From Allopusillimonas lactea (GTDB lineage Bacteria > Pseudomonadota > Gammaproteobacteria > Burkholderiales > Burkholderiaceae_B): a stretch of 64,000 nt of DNA. Of the stretch, positions 36,718 to 44,919 are shown piece after piece. How positions within the stretch are numbered: position 1 is the stretch's first letter; every line of letters starts with the position of its first letter. Made by a program: the position numbers and the translations under genes. The stretch is from contig NZ_JAJJOZ010000001.1 of assembly GCF_021653995.1 (NCBI RefSeq), positions 124,001 through 188,000 of the forward strand. The letters are read 5' to 3'. The notes beneath the pieces were generated by a model. That model did no database searches. It had not been told where the DNA came from and saw only the letters and a program-made list of their open reading frames with translations.

Positions 36718-36747
36718 GCGCCGGCGCAAGCAGGCTTGCGCCGGCGC
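36718..36747. repeat. Perfect 14-bp GC-rich inverted repeat after ugpB
   Basis: GCGCCGGCGCAAGC (36718-36731) and GCTTGCGCCGGCGC (36734-36747) form a perfect hairpin with a two-base loop, 8 bp after the ugpB stop. No T-tract follows. It may protect the mRNA 3' end, with true termination 65 bp later. Confidence 0.8.
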
Positions 36748-36809
36748 CGGCGTCGACCAGCACCGACGTGCTTAGCGGCGCGGGCAAGGTATTTTCCGCA
36801 CGCTATGTC

Positions 36810-36844
36810 ATCCCATGTGATCTTCGATCACATGGGATTTTTTT
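36810..36844 (+). terminator. Rho-independent terminator after ugpB
   Basis: ATCCCATGTGATC (36810-36822) and GATCACATGGGAT (36826-36838) form a perfect 13-bp stem with a TTC loop, followed directly by a T run. It separates parE-parC-dadA-ugpB transcription from the pilus operon, which starts about 110 bp later. Confidence 0.92.
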
Positions 36845-36954
36845 GGCGCAGACAGTTCCATCCATTCGTACAAGCCGGTCTGGCGGCTACGCAGGCATGA
36901 CGGCACCATGCCGGGACGCACCACCATTCCGTGCGGTTCCTCCTCATTGCCGTC

Positions 36955-37893
36955 ATGTGCCGCTTGTTCTTCCTTTTTGTATTGTCCAGCCTCCTTGCCG
37001 CTTGCGCGACGACATCTTCCCGGTTCGGTCTGGCGCCGCATGCCACGCATGCGCACGGTGCCCTCCGAAATGCGTCGCCTGCGGCGCCCACCATGCTCCA
37101 GCCTGGCGCGGCATTCAGCTTCGATTGGCATCTTTCGGGCAACCGTGCGGTTGCGCCATTGCAGGTTTTTGATGACGGGCGGCGCGTCTGGCTGCAGTTT
37201 GCGCCAGGCCAACCCTTGCCCGCGATATTTGCCCGCACAGCGGCTGGTGATCAACCTATATCGCCAGCTATCGAAGGTGCTTACGCCGTCCTGCCTGCCT
37301 ACTGGCCAGAGATCATCCTGCGCGGCGGCCACCTCGTTGCATACGTGCGCCGCAGGCAGCACGCGCCCGAGGCGCCGCTTGCCCACACGGCGACGGCCAC
37401 AAACGCGTCCGGCCCTATAGCTGATATCGATGGGGGTGCGCCAATGCTGCGGCGGTCGGATGGGGCATCGCCCACTGCCGCCGCACTGACGGTAAACCAA
37501 GCCCCGGCGGCGGGTCCGGCCAGTTTGGGCCCTGGCTCTGCTGGCACGGTCCGTGATAATGCCCCGTCTGCGGCCGTATCCCCGGAGGCCGTGCCATCCG
37601 TGGCTTTCCGCGTTACCCCCGATGATCGCAATTTTCGGCTTGCGCTTGTACGCTGGGCTGGGCTGGCGGGATGGACCTTCCGGCCCGAACATTGGGCGGT
37701 GGAGGTGGATATCCCCATTACCGGGAGTGCCAGTTTCGATGCCGAGTTCAAATCGGCGGTGCGCGATCTGATTGCGACGACCGAAATGGCCGAACGTCCC
37801 CTACAGCCCTGCTTCTATGCCAATCAGGTATTGCGCATTGTTGCCTATGCGCAGCCGTGCGATCGCGCCGCTGCCAAAGGGGCGCAATCATGA
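36955..37893 (+). CDS. Pilus lipoprotein with VirB9/TrbG-like and TcpQ-like domains
   Basis: The 312-residue protein starts with a lipoprotein signal peptide (lipobox LLAAC, Cys17). A segment at about residues 47-135 resembles the VirB9/TrbG/CagX domain (PLQVFDDGRRVWLQF, then ILRGGHLVAYVRR). A low-complexity Ala/Pro/Gly stretch follows. The C-terminus (about 215-298) resembles the TcpQ/PilL domain (FRVTPDDRNFRLALVRWAG). TcpQ-type proteins help the secretin reach and assemble in the outer membrane. Its stop overlaps pilN (ATGA). I prefer the ATG at 36955; a GTG at 36931 gives eight more residues. Neither has a clear ribosome site. Confidence 0.72.
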   Translation: MCRLFFLFVLSSLLAACATTSSRFGLAPHATHAHGALRNASPAAPTMLQPGAAFSFDWHLSGNRAVAPLQVFDDGRRVWLQFAPGQPLPAIFARTAAGDQPISPAIEGAYAVLPAYWPEIILRGGHLVAYVRRRQHAPEAPLAHTATATNASGPIADIDGGAPMLRRSDGASPTAAALTVNQAPAAGPASLGPGSAGTVRDNAPSAAVSPEAVPSVAFRVTPDDRNFRLALVRWAGLAGWTFRPEHWAVEVDIPITGSASFDAEFKSAVRDLIATTEMAERPLQPCFYANQVLRIVAYAQPCDRAAAKGAQS

Positions 37894-39512
37894 CTATCAG
37901 CCGCGGCTTTTTTCCCCTTCTTGTCAGAGGCGTATGCTGCGCCGCCCTGGCAGCCGCCGTATCCGGCTGCGTCCTGTCCAACCGCATAAACAAAGCCATA
38001 TCGGCTTTTCATAAAGCGGGCGAACAGGCATCGTCAATGCGCCAGGATTTCGAGCGCACCGTGCATGACTCGGCTCGGCGCGAGGCCGCTCAGGATGTCG
38101 CCCGCCCCTGGATCGCAGGGCGTCCGCAGCCATTGGCGCGTGACATTGTCCTGCCGCCGGCGCTGCGGGCCGATGTCAATACGGCGCTGCTGTTTTCAGA
38201 CGGTCCACTCGATCTCACAGAAATTGCGCGCCGCATTACAGTGGCAACCGGCATTGCCGCGAACGTGCAGGCCGAAGCATTGCTGCCGCCTCAGGCGTTC
38301 ATGCCGCGCCTCGCGGAAGCCGGCTCGGGCGGCAGCGCCACCACAGTTCCAGCCGCCATGCATGCCAAGCTGGACGGAGCGCCCGAGCCGCTGGCGCACG
38401 TGCTCGATCGGCTCGCTGCCCGCTTGAATGTGCGCTGGCGCTATCGCAACGCGCGCATCGAGTTTTATCGCACCGAGACACGAACCTACATCGTCCGAGC
38501 CCTGGCGCTGAATGCCAGTGTCGAAGCATCCATGGGCGTCGCGGGCAATGGCACTCCTGGTGGTTTTGTTGGTGCGTCCCGCACCCGTCTCGAAAGCGGC
38601 GCCCACGATGCGTTGGCTACAGTGCGCGCTCGTATCGAACCATTTCTGACCCGCTCGGGTGTGCTGGTGGCCGAACCAGGCGCGGCTGGCGCAATTGTCG
38701 TCACAGACACCCCTGACGTGCTGGACCGGATCGCGGCTTTTATCGATCAGGAAAACCGTGGCCTGACGCGACGTGTTCGGCTGGTGTTCGAAGAGCTAGC
38801 CGTGCAGGCACACGACAACGCAGAGGCTGGCCTTGACTGGAGCGTCGTGTTTTCTTCCGCGCAAGCGGCACTCAGCGCCGCAACGCCGGGCGTGGGTGCA
38901 GGCCGGGCAGGGGCGGCCGGGTTGGTGGCCCATGCGGCGCAAGGTGCATACGGCGGCTCCGAAGCCATTGTCCGTGCGGTGTCAGAAGTGGGCCATGTGG
39001 TGCGCCGAAGCCGGTTTCCGGTGCTTACGCTCAACAGGCGCCCCGTTACCCACGCGGTACGTACAACCTTCTCTTATATCGACAAGGTTGAAACGCTATC
39101 CGTGGGCGCCATCCATGGCAATGCGGTGCCTAAAGTGTCCGTCAGCCAATCCGAGCAAACAGTTGGCTCTCTGCTGACCATCGTGCCCGACGCGCAGGAG
39201 GATGGACAGATTCTACTGTCGATCGCCTACGACAGCACGGTCGCACAGCCACTGCGTTCTGTGGCGCTGGGCGATAAGGATCATCCTCTTCAATTGCAAC
39301 AGATCACGATTGACGGCAATGGCATTGTGCAGCAGTTGGCGGTACGGCCGGGTCAACCGGCGTTGATCGCAGGGTTTGATCAGGTCAGGCACGAAACCAG
39401 CGGCCGGCGGCTCAATCCGGGCTTGCCGATGGCGCTGGGCGGGGAAAACAAAGTCGCGGATCGCCATGTCACCACGATCGTCATCGTCACGGCACAATTG
39501 GAAGAAGGCTGA
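37890..39512 (+). CDS. pilN: Type IVb pilus secretin, lipoprotein PilN
   Basis: The 540-residue outer-membrane secretin belongs to the PilN/BfpB lipoprotein group. The signal peptide ends at lipobox VSGC (Cys27). N-domains follow, then a GA-rich loop, and the C-terminal secretin gate (residues about 370-540). Typical gate stretches are VSVSQSEQTVGSLLTIVPD and LLSIAYDST. It forms the ring through which the pilus leaves. The ATG overlaps the upstream gene stop. The frame is open further upstream but only through that gene. Confidence 0.9.
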   Translation: MTISRGFFPLLVRGVCCAALAAAVSGCVLSNRINKAISAFHKAGEQASSMRQDFERTVHDSARREAAQDVARPWIAGRPQPLARDIVLPPALRADVNTALLFSDGPLDLTEIARRITVATGIAANVQAEALLPPQAFMPRLAEAGSGGSATTVPAAMHAKLDGAPEPLAHVLDRLAARLNVRWRYRNARIEFYRTETRTYIVRALALNASVEASMGVAGNGTPGGFVGASRTRLESGAHDALATVRARIEPFLTRSGVLVAEPGAAGAIVVTDTPDVLDRIAAFIDQENRGLTRRVRLVFEELAVQAHDNAEAGLDWSVVFSSAQAALSAATPGVGAGRAGAAGLVAHAAQGAYGGSEAIVRAVSEVGHVVRRSRFPVLTLNRRPVTHAVRTTFSYIDKVETLSVGAIHGNAVPKVSVSQSEQTVGSLLTIVPDAQEDGQILLSIAYDSTVAQPLRSVALGDKDHPLQLQQITIDGNGIVQQLAVRPGQPALIAGFDQVRHETSGRRLNPGLPMALGGENKVADRHVTTIVIVTAQLEEG

Positions 39513-39519
39513 CCCAGAT

Positions 39520-40947
39520 ATGTCCACGACACAACCCCTGGTGTTAATGGCGCCGGGCCAGCCTGGCCTGGTATTTGGCATCCAATGGTTCGCCACATTG
39601 GATGCCACGCCCGAAAGCTCGTTGCGGCGTCTTGCCCGTGAGCACCATGCCACTCACACCGTTCCAGGTGCTTATGGCGCGGGCACAGTTGGGCTGGCAC
39701 GCCTTGCTACCTATCCGTCGCCGGCCCATGGCACATCATATTCTCTGAGGCGCGGAAAGGGGCTTTGCCTGCGTATCAATCGGTATATACAGCGGGGATC
39801 GACGCGGGCCAGGCTGCCAATGTATTCGGCGGCGCAGGCGCTGGCTGGCTTACTTCCCACCGGCTCCCAGGCGTTTGTCATGCAGCTGGAAGACGGTGTG
39901 TTTTGGCTGGCAGGAGTGCACGAAGGTGCTGTCATTACGCGTGCCGACCGCTTGTTTACGTGCCGTGGGGACGCCGAACAAGCGGTCGCTGATCTACGTC
40001 TGGCCTATCCGGCGCTTGGGGGTGCACCTTGCGGCGGGCCTTCAGCCTGCCCTGATATCCAACAGCTTCGACGGGCCATTGGCCCGGCAAGTCAGCTCCA
40101 ACCGGCGCCAGCCCGGCGTGCCTGGCCACATCGGGCGATCCTGGTGTTTCTATTGGCGTTTGCGTTCGCCATCTACTTGCCAGACCGCATGGGTGCATTC
40201 TCGTCGCCCCCGTTGGGTGTGAGTCAATACACTACTAGTCCGCCGATGCACGCTTCAACCCAAGGCTTGGCGCTGCGGCAGCCAGGCGCTGCCTTCCTGG
40301 AGCCCTTGCTGGTCATGCTGCAAAGGCTGCCAGTCGTTCATGCGGGTTGGGTGTTCAATCATGTCGATTGCGCTGCAGTTTCCGCATCTGACGCTTCTAT
40401 GATGCAGTGGCATTGCACGGCGGCTTACGACCGCAGGCCGCTGGGCACCAGCGCCTCGTTTGTCCGCAACGGATTACCAGGGTGGTCAGTGAGTTTCCCT
40501 TCTCTTGACGAGGCGAAGGCAAGCTGGACTGCAGAGCCGGAGCGTGCCTGGATCCCTGGAGTCAATAAGGTTGCTGCAGCGCCCGTTCAGCTTCAAAGCG
40601 CACTGCAGGAAATCGCACCGGCGTTCAGCTCACTGGATTTGGGGTCTGGTGGTGAGGCCATGATCCGTGCATCGCCCCAGGGTGCGGCAGGCGGCGCAAT
40701 GGTCCCGCGGTCGTTGCATCTCGCCGGGCCACTGCGATCGCTCGCACTCCTACTCCCTCATGAAAGCCACATTGCTTGGCATCGCGCCACGCTGCGCCAT
40801 CAACCCGCGGCGATGCCGGGCCTGCGCAACAGCCGTCTGCACGTCACGCTCGAAGGAACTGTCTATGAAGCCTCAACGATATCTTCCACGCCTGCGCCTG
40901 AAGAGAGGCCGCCAGCGAATCCGTCTGGCTACGTCCAGGCGCGTTGA
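39520..40947 (+). CDS. pilO: Type IVb pilus biogenesis protein PilO
   Basis: The 475-residue protein corresponds to R64 PilO, an inner-membrane platform component. It has a cytosolic N-terminal half and one membrane helix (about residues 208-226, ILVFLLAFAFAIYLPDR). The periplasmic half has a conserved LQSALQEIAPAFSSL-type region. Sequence similarity is family-level only; position between pilN and pilP is what fixes the name. It starts 7 bp after pilN. Confidence 0.8.
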   Translation: MSTTQPLVLMAPGQPGLVFGIQWFATLDATPESSLRRLAREHHATHTVPGAYGAGTVGLARLATYPSPAHGTSYSLRRGKGLCLRINRYIQRGSTRARLPMYSAAQALAGLLPTGSQAFVMQLEDGVFWLAGVHEGAVITRADRLFTCRGDAEQAVADLRLAYPALGGAPCGGPSACPDIQQLRRAIGPASQLQPAPARRAWPHRAILVFLLAFAFAIYLPDRMGAFSSPPLGVSQYTTSPPMHASTQGLALRQPGAAFLEPLLVMLQRLPVVHAGWVFNHVDCAAVSASDASMMQWHCTAAYDRRPLGTSASFVRNGLPGWSVSFPSLDEAKASWTAEPERAWIPGVNKVAAAPVQLQSALQEIAPAFSSLDLGSGGEAMIRASPQGAAGGAMVPRSLHLAGPLRSLALLLPHESHIAWHRATLRHQPAAMPGLRNSRLHVTLEGTVYEASTISSTPAPEERPPANPSGYVQAR

Positions 40948-41437
40948 GCGCGCTGCCTCAGGCTTTATGTTCTTTGTTCTCGCGGCTGCCGTGCCGGTCG
41001 CGGCCCAGCCCGCGGCGGTTCCGTCCATACGAGATCAATGGCTTCAGGAACAACAGTCCGTACGTGAACTAATGCGTATGGAGACCGAAGAGGCATCAAC
41101 CCGATTGCAGCCCGCCGATCAGTTTGCGCCTCACGCGACGCAGAGCGATGCGCGCGGCGAAGCGGCGGACGATGCCTTGGTGCTGGTCGGCATTTACGGA
41201 TTCGGCAAACGGATGACTGCACAGGTTCTGATCGATGGACGGCCGCATCTGTATCGTCAAGGCCGCGCGCAGCCGCTTGCGCAAGCTCGGCTTGCGTTGC
41301 ACGGCGCCGACGCGCCCCTTGAAGCCGTTTATACCTTGCAGGGGATGAGCGATTCATGCGTGCGGCTTGCTCGCGGGGAGCGTCCCGTTACGCTATGCCT
41401 GCATCCCGAACTCCAGCGGCCTTCGGAGCAACCATGA
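40865..41437 (+). CDS. pilP: Type IVb pilus biogenesis protein PilP
   Basis: The 190-residue reading has a signal-anchor segment (FMFFVLAAAVPVAAQPA, about residues 34-50) and a small periplasmic domain. That domain has VLVGIYGFGKRMTAQVLIDG and a C-terminal two-cysteine LQGMSDSCVRLARGERPVTLCL motif typical of PilP. The start is uncertain. The ATG at 40865 has a good GAAGGAA ribosome site but overlaps pilO by 83 bp. The ATG at 40967, 20 bp after pilO, gives a more usual 156 residues with a weak site. It overlaps pilQ by 4 bp. Confidence 0.8.
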   Translation: MKPQRYLPRLRLKRGRQRIRLATSRRVERAASGFMFFVLAAAVPVAAQPAAVPSIRDQWLQEQQSVRELMRMETEEASTRLQPADQFAPHATQSDARGEAADDALVLVGIYGFGKRMTAQVLIDGRPHLYRQGRAQPLAQARLALHGADAPLEAVYTLQGMSDSCVRLARGERPVTLCLHPELQRPSEQP

Positions 41438-43128
41438 AGGCGTTATTGTTTTCGCCACTGAATCGCTTGCGGGCCCAGGCCCCCGCAAGGCTGTCGCTGC
41501 GTTTCGACGCCGCTGCGGCTGTGGCCCTGCATCACAGAGATGAAGTGCAGGCGTTGCGGCCAGGGGTAATCCGGATACTCACCGACACCTTCGATGTCGC
41601 TGCATTGGCTGGCAGAATGGTGCCGGCGCTTATGGAAGACGGCAGCGTTGCCATTTTTTCGCTTGCAGCCCATGTTGGCGGCGATCAGGCTGATGCGTTG
41701 GCGCGCCGGATAGTTCTGCGGGGGCATAGAGCGGCATCTCCACCACGTTATGCGGTCACTGCGCCCCTGCTGCTGGCGCTCAGCCGCGGCCAGTGCGCCG
41801 TGGGTGATGCGCCTGCAGGCGCTGATACCGGTGAACGGCAGTCGAGTACCGCACTAGCTGCCGCGTTTCACGATCTGATTGCATGGGGTGTCCGCCACAA
41901 GGCCAGCGATATCCACTTCAACTTGCGTGATCGCGAGCCGAATTCTGAAGTCCGTTACACGATTGCTGGCCATTATGTGGCGCCGGAACGCTCGCGCTGC
42001 CTGTCCACAGCCATGCTTCGCGACATGCTGGCTGTGGCATGGATGGATGTGCGGGGTGGCAGCGGCGCGGTCTTCGATCCTCTGCGAGAGCAGCAGGGGT
42101 CACTGCAGATGTCGATCGATGGTGCGCTGTATCTCCTGCGCTGGGCATCCATGGCGGCGGAAGCCGGCGCCAGCGTCTGCCTGCGCATCCTCACGCGCGA
42201 CCTCGCCGTTGCGAACAGTGGGTTGGCACAGTTGGGCTACTTGCCGGCACAGTGCGCCCAGATCGAGCGCGCACTGCTGTCGCAGGGCGGCGCGGTCGTG
42301 TTTGCAGGTACTGTCGGTTCGGGAAAGTCGACAAGCCTGGCGGCGCTGGTAAGTGGCTTGGCTGCGCACCGCAAAGTCCTGACGCTCGAGGATCCTGTCG
42401 AATATCTTATTCCGGGCGCTATTCAGAATGCCATCGTGCGCAACCTTGACGAGGTCGCGCACGATGCCTATGCCGCCAAGCTGCGAGCGGTGAAACGATC
42501 CGCCATGAGCGATGTATTGCTGGGCGAAGTACGTGATATTGAAACGGGTCGGGCGTTTATGGATCTGGCTATCTCGGGTGTCAATCTCTATACCACCGTG
42601 CATGCGCCCAGCGCCGCACTGATACCGGCTCGCCTCGCGTCGGATTTCATCGCGATCCCGAAGAGCTTCCTGGCCACTCCAGGTGTGCTCAAGCTGCTTG
42701 TCTATCAGGCCTTGCTGCCTGCGCTATGTCCACATTGTTCCCTGCCTGTCCAGTCACTGACTATAAACGGGGGAGCGCATCCCGGTGGTGGCTGGCGCGA
42801 TGGCGCCCAGTGGCGTGCATGGCTCAACGTATTGGCAGGGTTGTATGGTGAGCGCGTTCATATCACGCGCATCCGCAACGCCGAAGGCTGCGATCGCTGT
42901 CGGGCGGGCAACCTGCCTGAACTATACGGCTATAACGGCCGAACGCTGGCCGCCGAGGTCATGGAACCATGCCTGGATCGGCATCCCCGTCCCGATGCCA
43001 TGGCGTGCGCGGTGGGCAAGGCATTGCAAGGCGAAATTGATCTGCGCGACATCGAATGCCGATTCCATGCCTTTGAAACAATACGGCGGCGTGCGGCTGT
43101 GTCGGACGATCACCGGGCTGCATCATGA
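41434..43128 (+). CDS. pilQ: Type IVb pilus assembly ATPase PilQ
   Basis: This 564-residue GspE/PilB-type secretion ATPase powers pilus extension from the cytosolic face. The Walker A motif is GTVGSGKST (292-300). LEDPVEYLIPGAIQNAI forms the Asp box and DVLLGEVRD (360-368) the Walker B. LYTTVHAPSA holds the His box. A tetracysteine zinc site is CPHC (432-435) with CDRC (486-489). The N-terminal 170 residues are divergent. It starts at the ATG sharing bases with the pilP stop and ends overlapping pilR by 4 bp. Confidence 0.93.
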   Translation: MKALLFSPLNRLRAQAPARLSLRFDAAAAVALHHRDEVQALRPGVIRILTDTFDVAALAGRMVPALMEDGSVAIFSLAAHVGGDQADALARRIVLRGHRAASPPRYAVTAPLLLALSRGQCAVGDAPAGADTGERQSSTALAAAFHDLIAWGVRHKASDIHFNLRDREPNSEVRYTIAGHYVAPERSRCLSTAMLRDMLAVAWMDVRGGSGAVFDPLREQQGSLQMSIDGALYLLRWASMAAEAGASVCLRILTRDLAVANSGLAQLGYLPAQCAQIERALLSQGGAVVFAGTVGSGKSTSLAALVSGLAAHRKVLTLEDPVEYLIPGAIQNAIVRNLDEVAHDAYAAKLRAVKRSAMSDVLLGEVRDIETGRAFMDLAISGVNLYTTVHAPSAALIPARLASDFIAIPKSFLATPGVLKLLVYQALLPALCPHCSLPVQSLTINGGAHPGGGWRDGAQWRAWLNVLAGLYGERVHITRIRNAEGCDRCRAGNLPELYGYNGRTLAAEVMEPCLDRHPRPDAMACAVGKALQGEIDLRDIECRFHAFETIRRRAAVSDDHRAAS

Positions 43129-44264
43129 ACATTGTTCCACCAATCTCAGCCCGAGGCGGCCGTTCCTTCATGCAAGGCATTAGGCTGTGGCGTGATAACC
43201 GCCATATGCGCGCCAAGCGCGGGGATTACTGCGATTACCTTGGCGCTTTGCTTTCGGGGCAGCGTGGTGCGCGAACCCTGCGCGCCATATTTGCCCAGGA
43301 TGCCGCGCGCCACGGGGCAACGACCGTGCGCGGAAGGCTGTCTGCGCACTGGATGCGCGCCTATGAGGCCAGCGGCGGCGATCTGTATATCACCTGGCAG
43401 GGCAGCTTCCCGCAGGATGAGCGCGCCGCGCTGCGGGTGCTCCAGGCCGCCGGAAGCGATGCGCTGATCGATGCGTTCAAGGCTCTCTCGGCGGACTGCG
43501 ACCTGATGCGCAGGATACGTGACATCTACGTTGGCTCGCTTTGTTCGGCTGGTGTTGCAATGATGTTGCTGACGGCGATGTTGCTCGCTGTCGCCTGGTG
43601 GACCACGCCCCGGCTGTTGCATGCGTTCTCGGCCCTGCCGCCGGCGTACTACGGTGAACTGACGCACGCGTTGACACGTTTGGCCGAATGGGTGCGGGCA
43701 GGCTGGCTGGCGGCGCTCGTAACTGCGACCGGCGCATGGGCATTCATGATCTGGTCACTGCCCAACCTCGTGTGTGGTGTGCGGGTTCGGCTGGACCGTC
43801 TCGGTCCATGGCGTCTGTACCGCCAGTATCAGAGCCTGCGCCTGTTTGGCCTTCTGAGCATTCTGCTGGGGCAGGGTGAAGGTGGCCCCACGCGGTTGCG
43901 GACGGCGCTGCAAGCCTTGGGTACCGGCGCTACACCGTGGTTGTCGTCTCAGATCGAGCGCATGCTGGCCCGTATCGAGGCAGGCCATACGGGCGCCGCC
44001 AGCTTCGATACGGGCTTGCTGGCACAAGAACACTATTGGTTTCTCGCAGACCTCATCACGGCACGCGGGCTCGGCGCGGGCCTCCCACTGGGCGCGGGCC
44101 GCCTGCGCGAACAACTGCTTTCGGCTGCTGGCCGGCACGCGCTGCGCTTGCGCTGGGGCCTGTTGCTTGGGGTGTTGTTCTGCATGCTGGGGCTCGGCGT
44201 GTGGCATTACGCGGTCATCGACGAACTTCGTCGCGCGCTTTTGCTGCTTTACGCCGACCAGTAG
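43125..44264 (+). CDS. pilR: Type IVb pilus inner-membrane platform protein PilR
   Basis: The 379-residue protein is a GspF/PilC-type platform. Two cytosolic helical repeats (about 40-140 and 230-330) each precede membrane segments (about 142-166, 193-214 and 345-365). It converts PilQ ATPase work into pilin addition. The ATG overlaps pilQ (ATGA). The first repeat carries YLGALLSGQRGARTLRAIF and the second RLFGLLSILLGQGEGG. Confidence 0.88.
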   Translation: MNIVPPISARGGRSFMQGIRLWRDNRHMRAKRGDYCDYLGALLSGQRGARTLRAIFAQDAARHGATTVRGRLSAHWMRAYEASGGDLYITWQGSFPQDERAALRVLQAAGSDALIDAFKALSADCDLMRRIRDIYVGSLCSAGVAMMLLTAMLLAVAWWTTPRLLHAFSALPPAYYGELTHALTRLAEWVRAGWLAALVTATGAWAFMIWSLPNLVCGVRVRLDRLGPWRLYRQYQSLRLFGLLSILLGQGEGGPTRLRTALQALGTGATPWLSSQIERMLARIEAGHTGAASFDTGLLAQEHYWFLADLITARGLGAGLPLGAGRLREQLLSAAGRHALRLRWGLLLGVLFCMLGLGVWHYAVIDELRRALLLLYADQ

Positions 44265-44350
44265 TTGGCGCATTTCGCTGGCAGCATCAGCCACGGTTTC
44301 CAATCGCCGGCGCGGCCGCTGCGCGCCGGCATTCCTTTCCAGAGGTGTTT

Positions 44351-44911
44351 ATGGCATCACATTCAGCTTCCCAGCGCGGCTTCTCGCTGCTTGAGATCTC
44401 CATTGTCAGCGCGGTGATTCTGTTGATCGCCGTGATCGGGATTCCTGTCATTGGCAACTATATTGTCGAGAGCAAGGTTCCGCGCGTTGGCGAGGAACTT
44501 GCTCGTTTTATCATGCAAGTGCGCATCAACGGCCAGGTGGCGGGGCAGTTTCCTTATCGTGGCGTAAATACCGTTGCTTTGGCAGAAACGGCGCGCGAGT
44601 CTGGCGTGCTGACGGTGGCGGGCGACAGAGGAGCGCCGCGTGTGCTGCATGGCCTGGGAGACGGTGGAGAAGTCCAGGTGGCGGCGTCCACTGACGGGGC
44701 GTTGCTCACCATCACTCTGTCCGGCGTCAGCCATGTCGCATGCCCAGGCATTGCAACGGTCCTGCAACGCCTCGCCTCCGTTGTTGCTGTCGGCAACGAC
44801 AGACAGGCGCTCGCAGTGGTCAAGAACCAGACTACGCCATACAGTCCGATACTGGTGCGCGGCCTATGCGGCCGCGGCAGTGTCAATACCTTTGTGTTCA
44901 CGTTGGCTTAG
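44351..44911 (+). CDS. pilS: Type IVb major prepilin PilS
   Basis: The 186-residue prepilin has a ten-residue leader ending in Gly, then FSLLE, so cleavage is predicted between Gly10 and Phe11 with the conserved Glu at mature position 5. A hydrophobic helix of about 22 residues follows. Two cysteines in the C-terminal half (CPGIA and LCGRG) can form the pilin disulfide. R64 PilS is the major pilin. It lies 86 bp after pilR behind an AGAGGTG ribosome site, the only non-overlapping junction in the operon, which may allow higher pilin expression. Confidence 0.88.
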   Translation: MASHSASQRGFSLLEISIVSAVILLIAVIGIPVIGNYIVESKVPRVGEELARFIMQVRINGQVAGQFPYRGVNTVALAETARESGVLTVAGDRGAPRVLHGLGDGGEVQVAASTDGALLTITLSGVSHVACPGIATVLQRLASVVAVGNDRQALAVVKNQTTPYSPILVRGLCGRGSVNTFVFTLA

Positions 44912-44919
44912 GGACTGGT

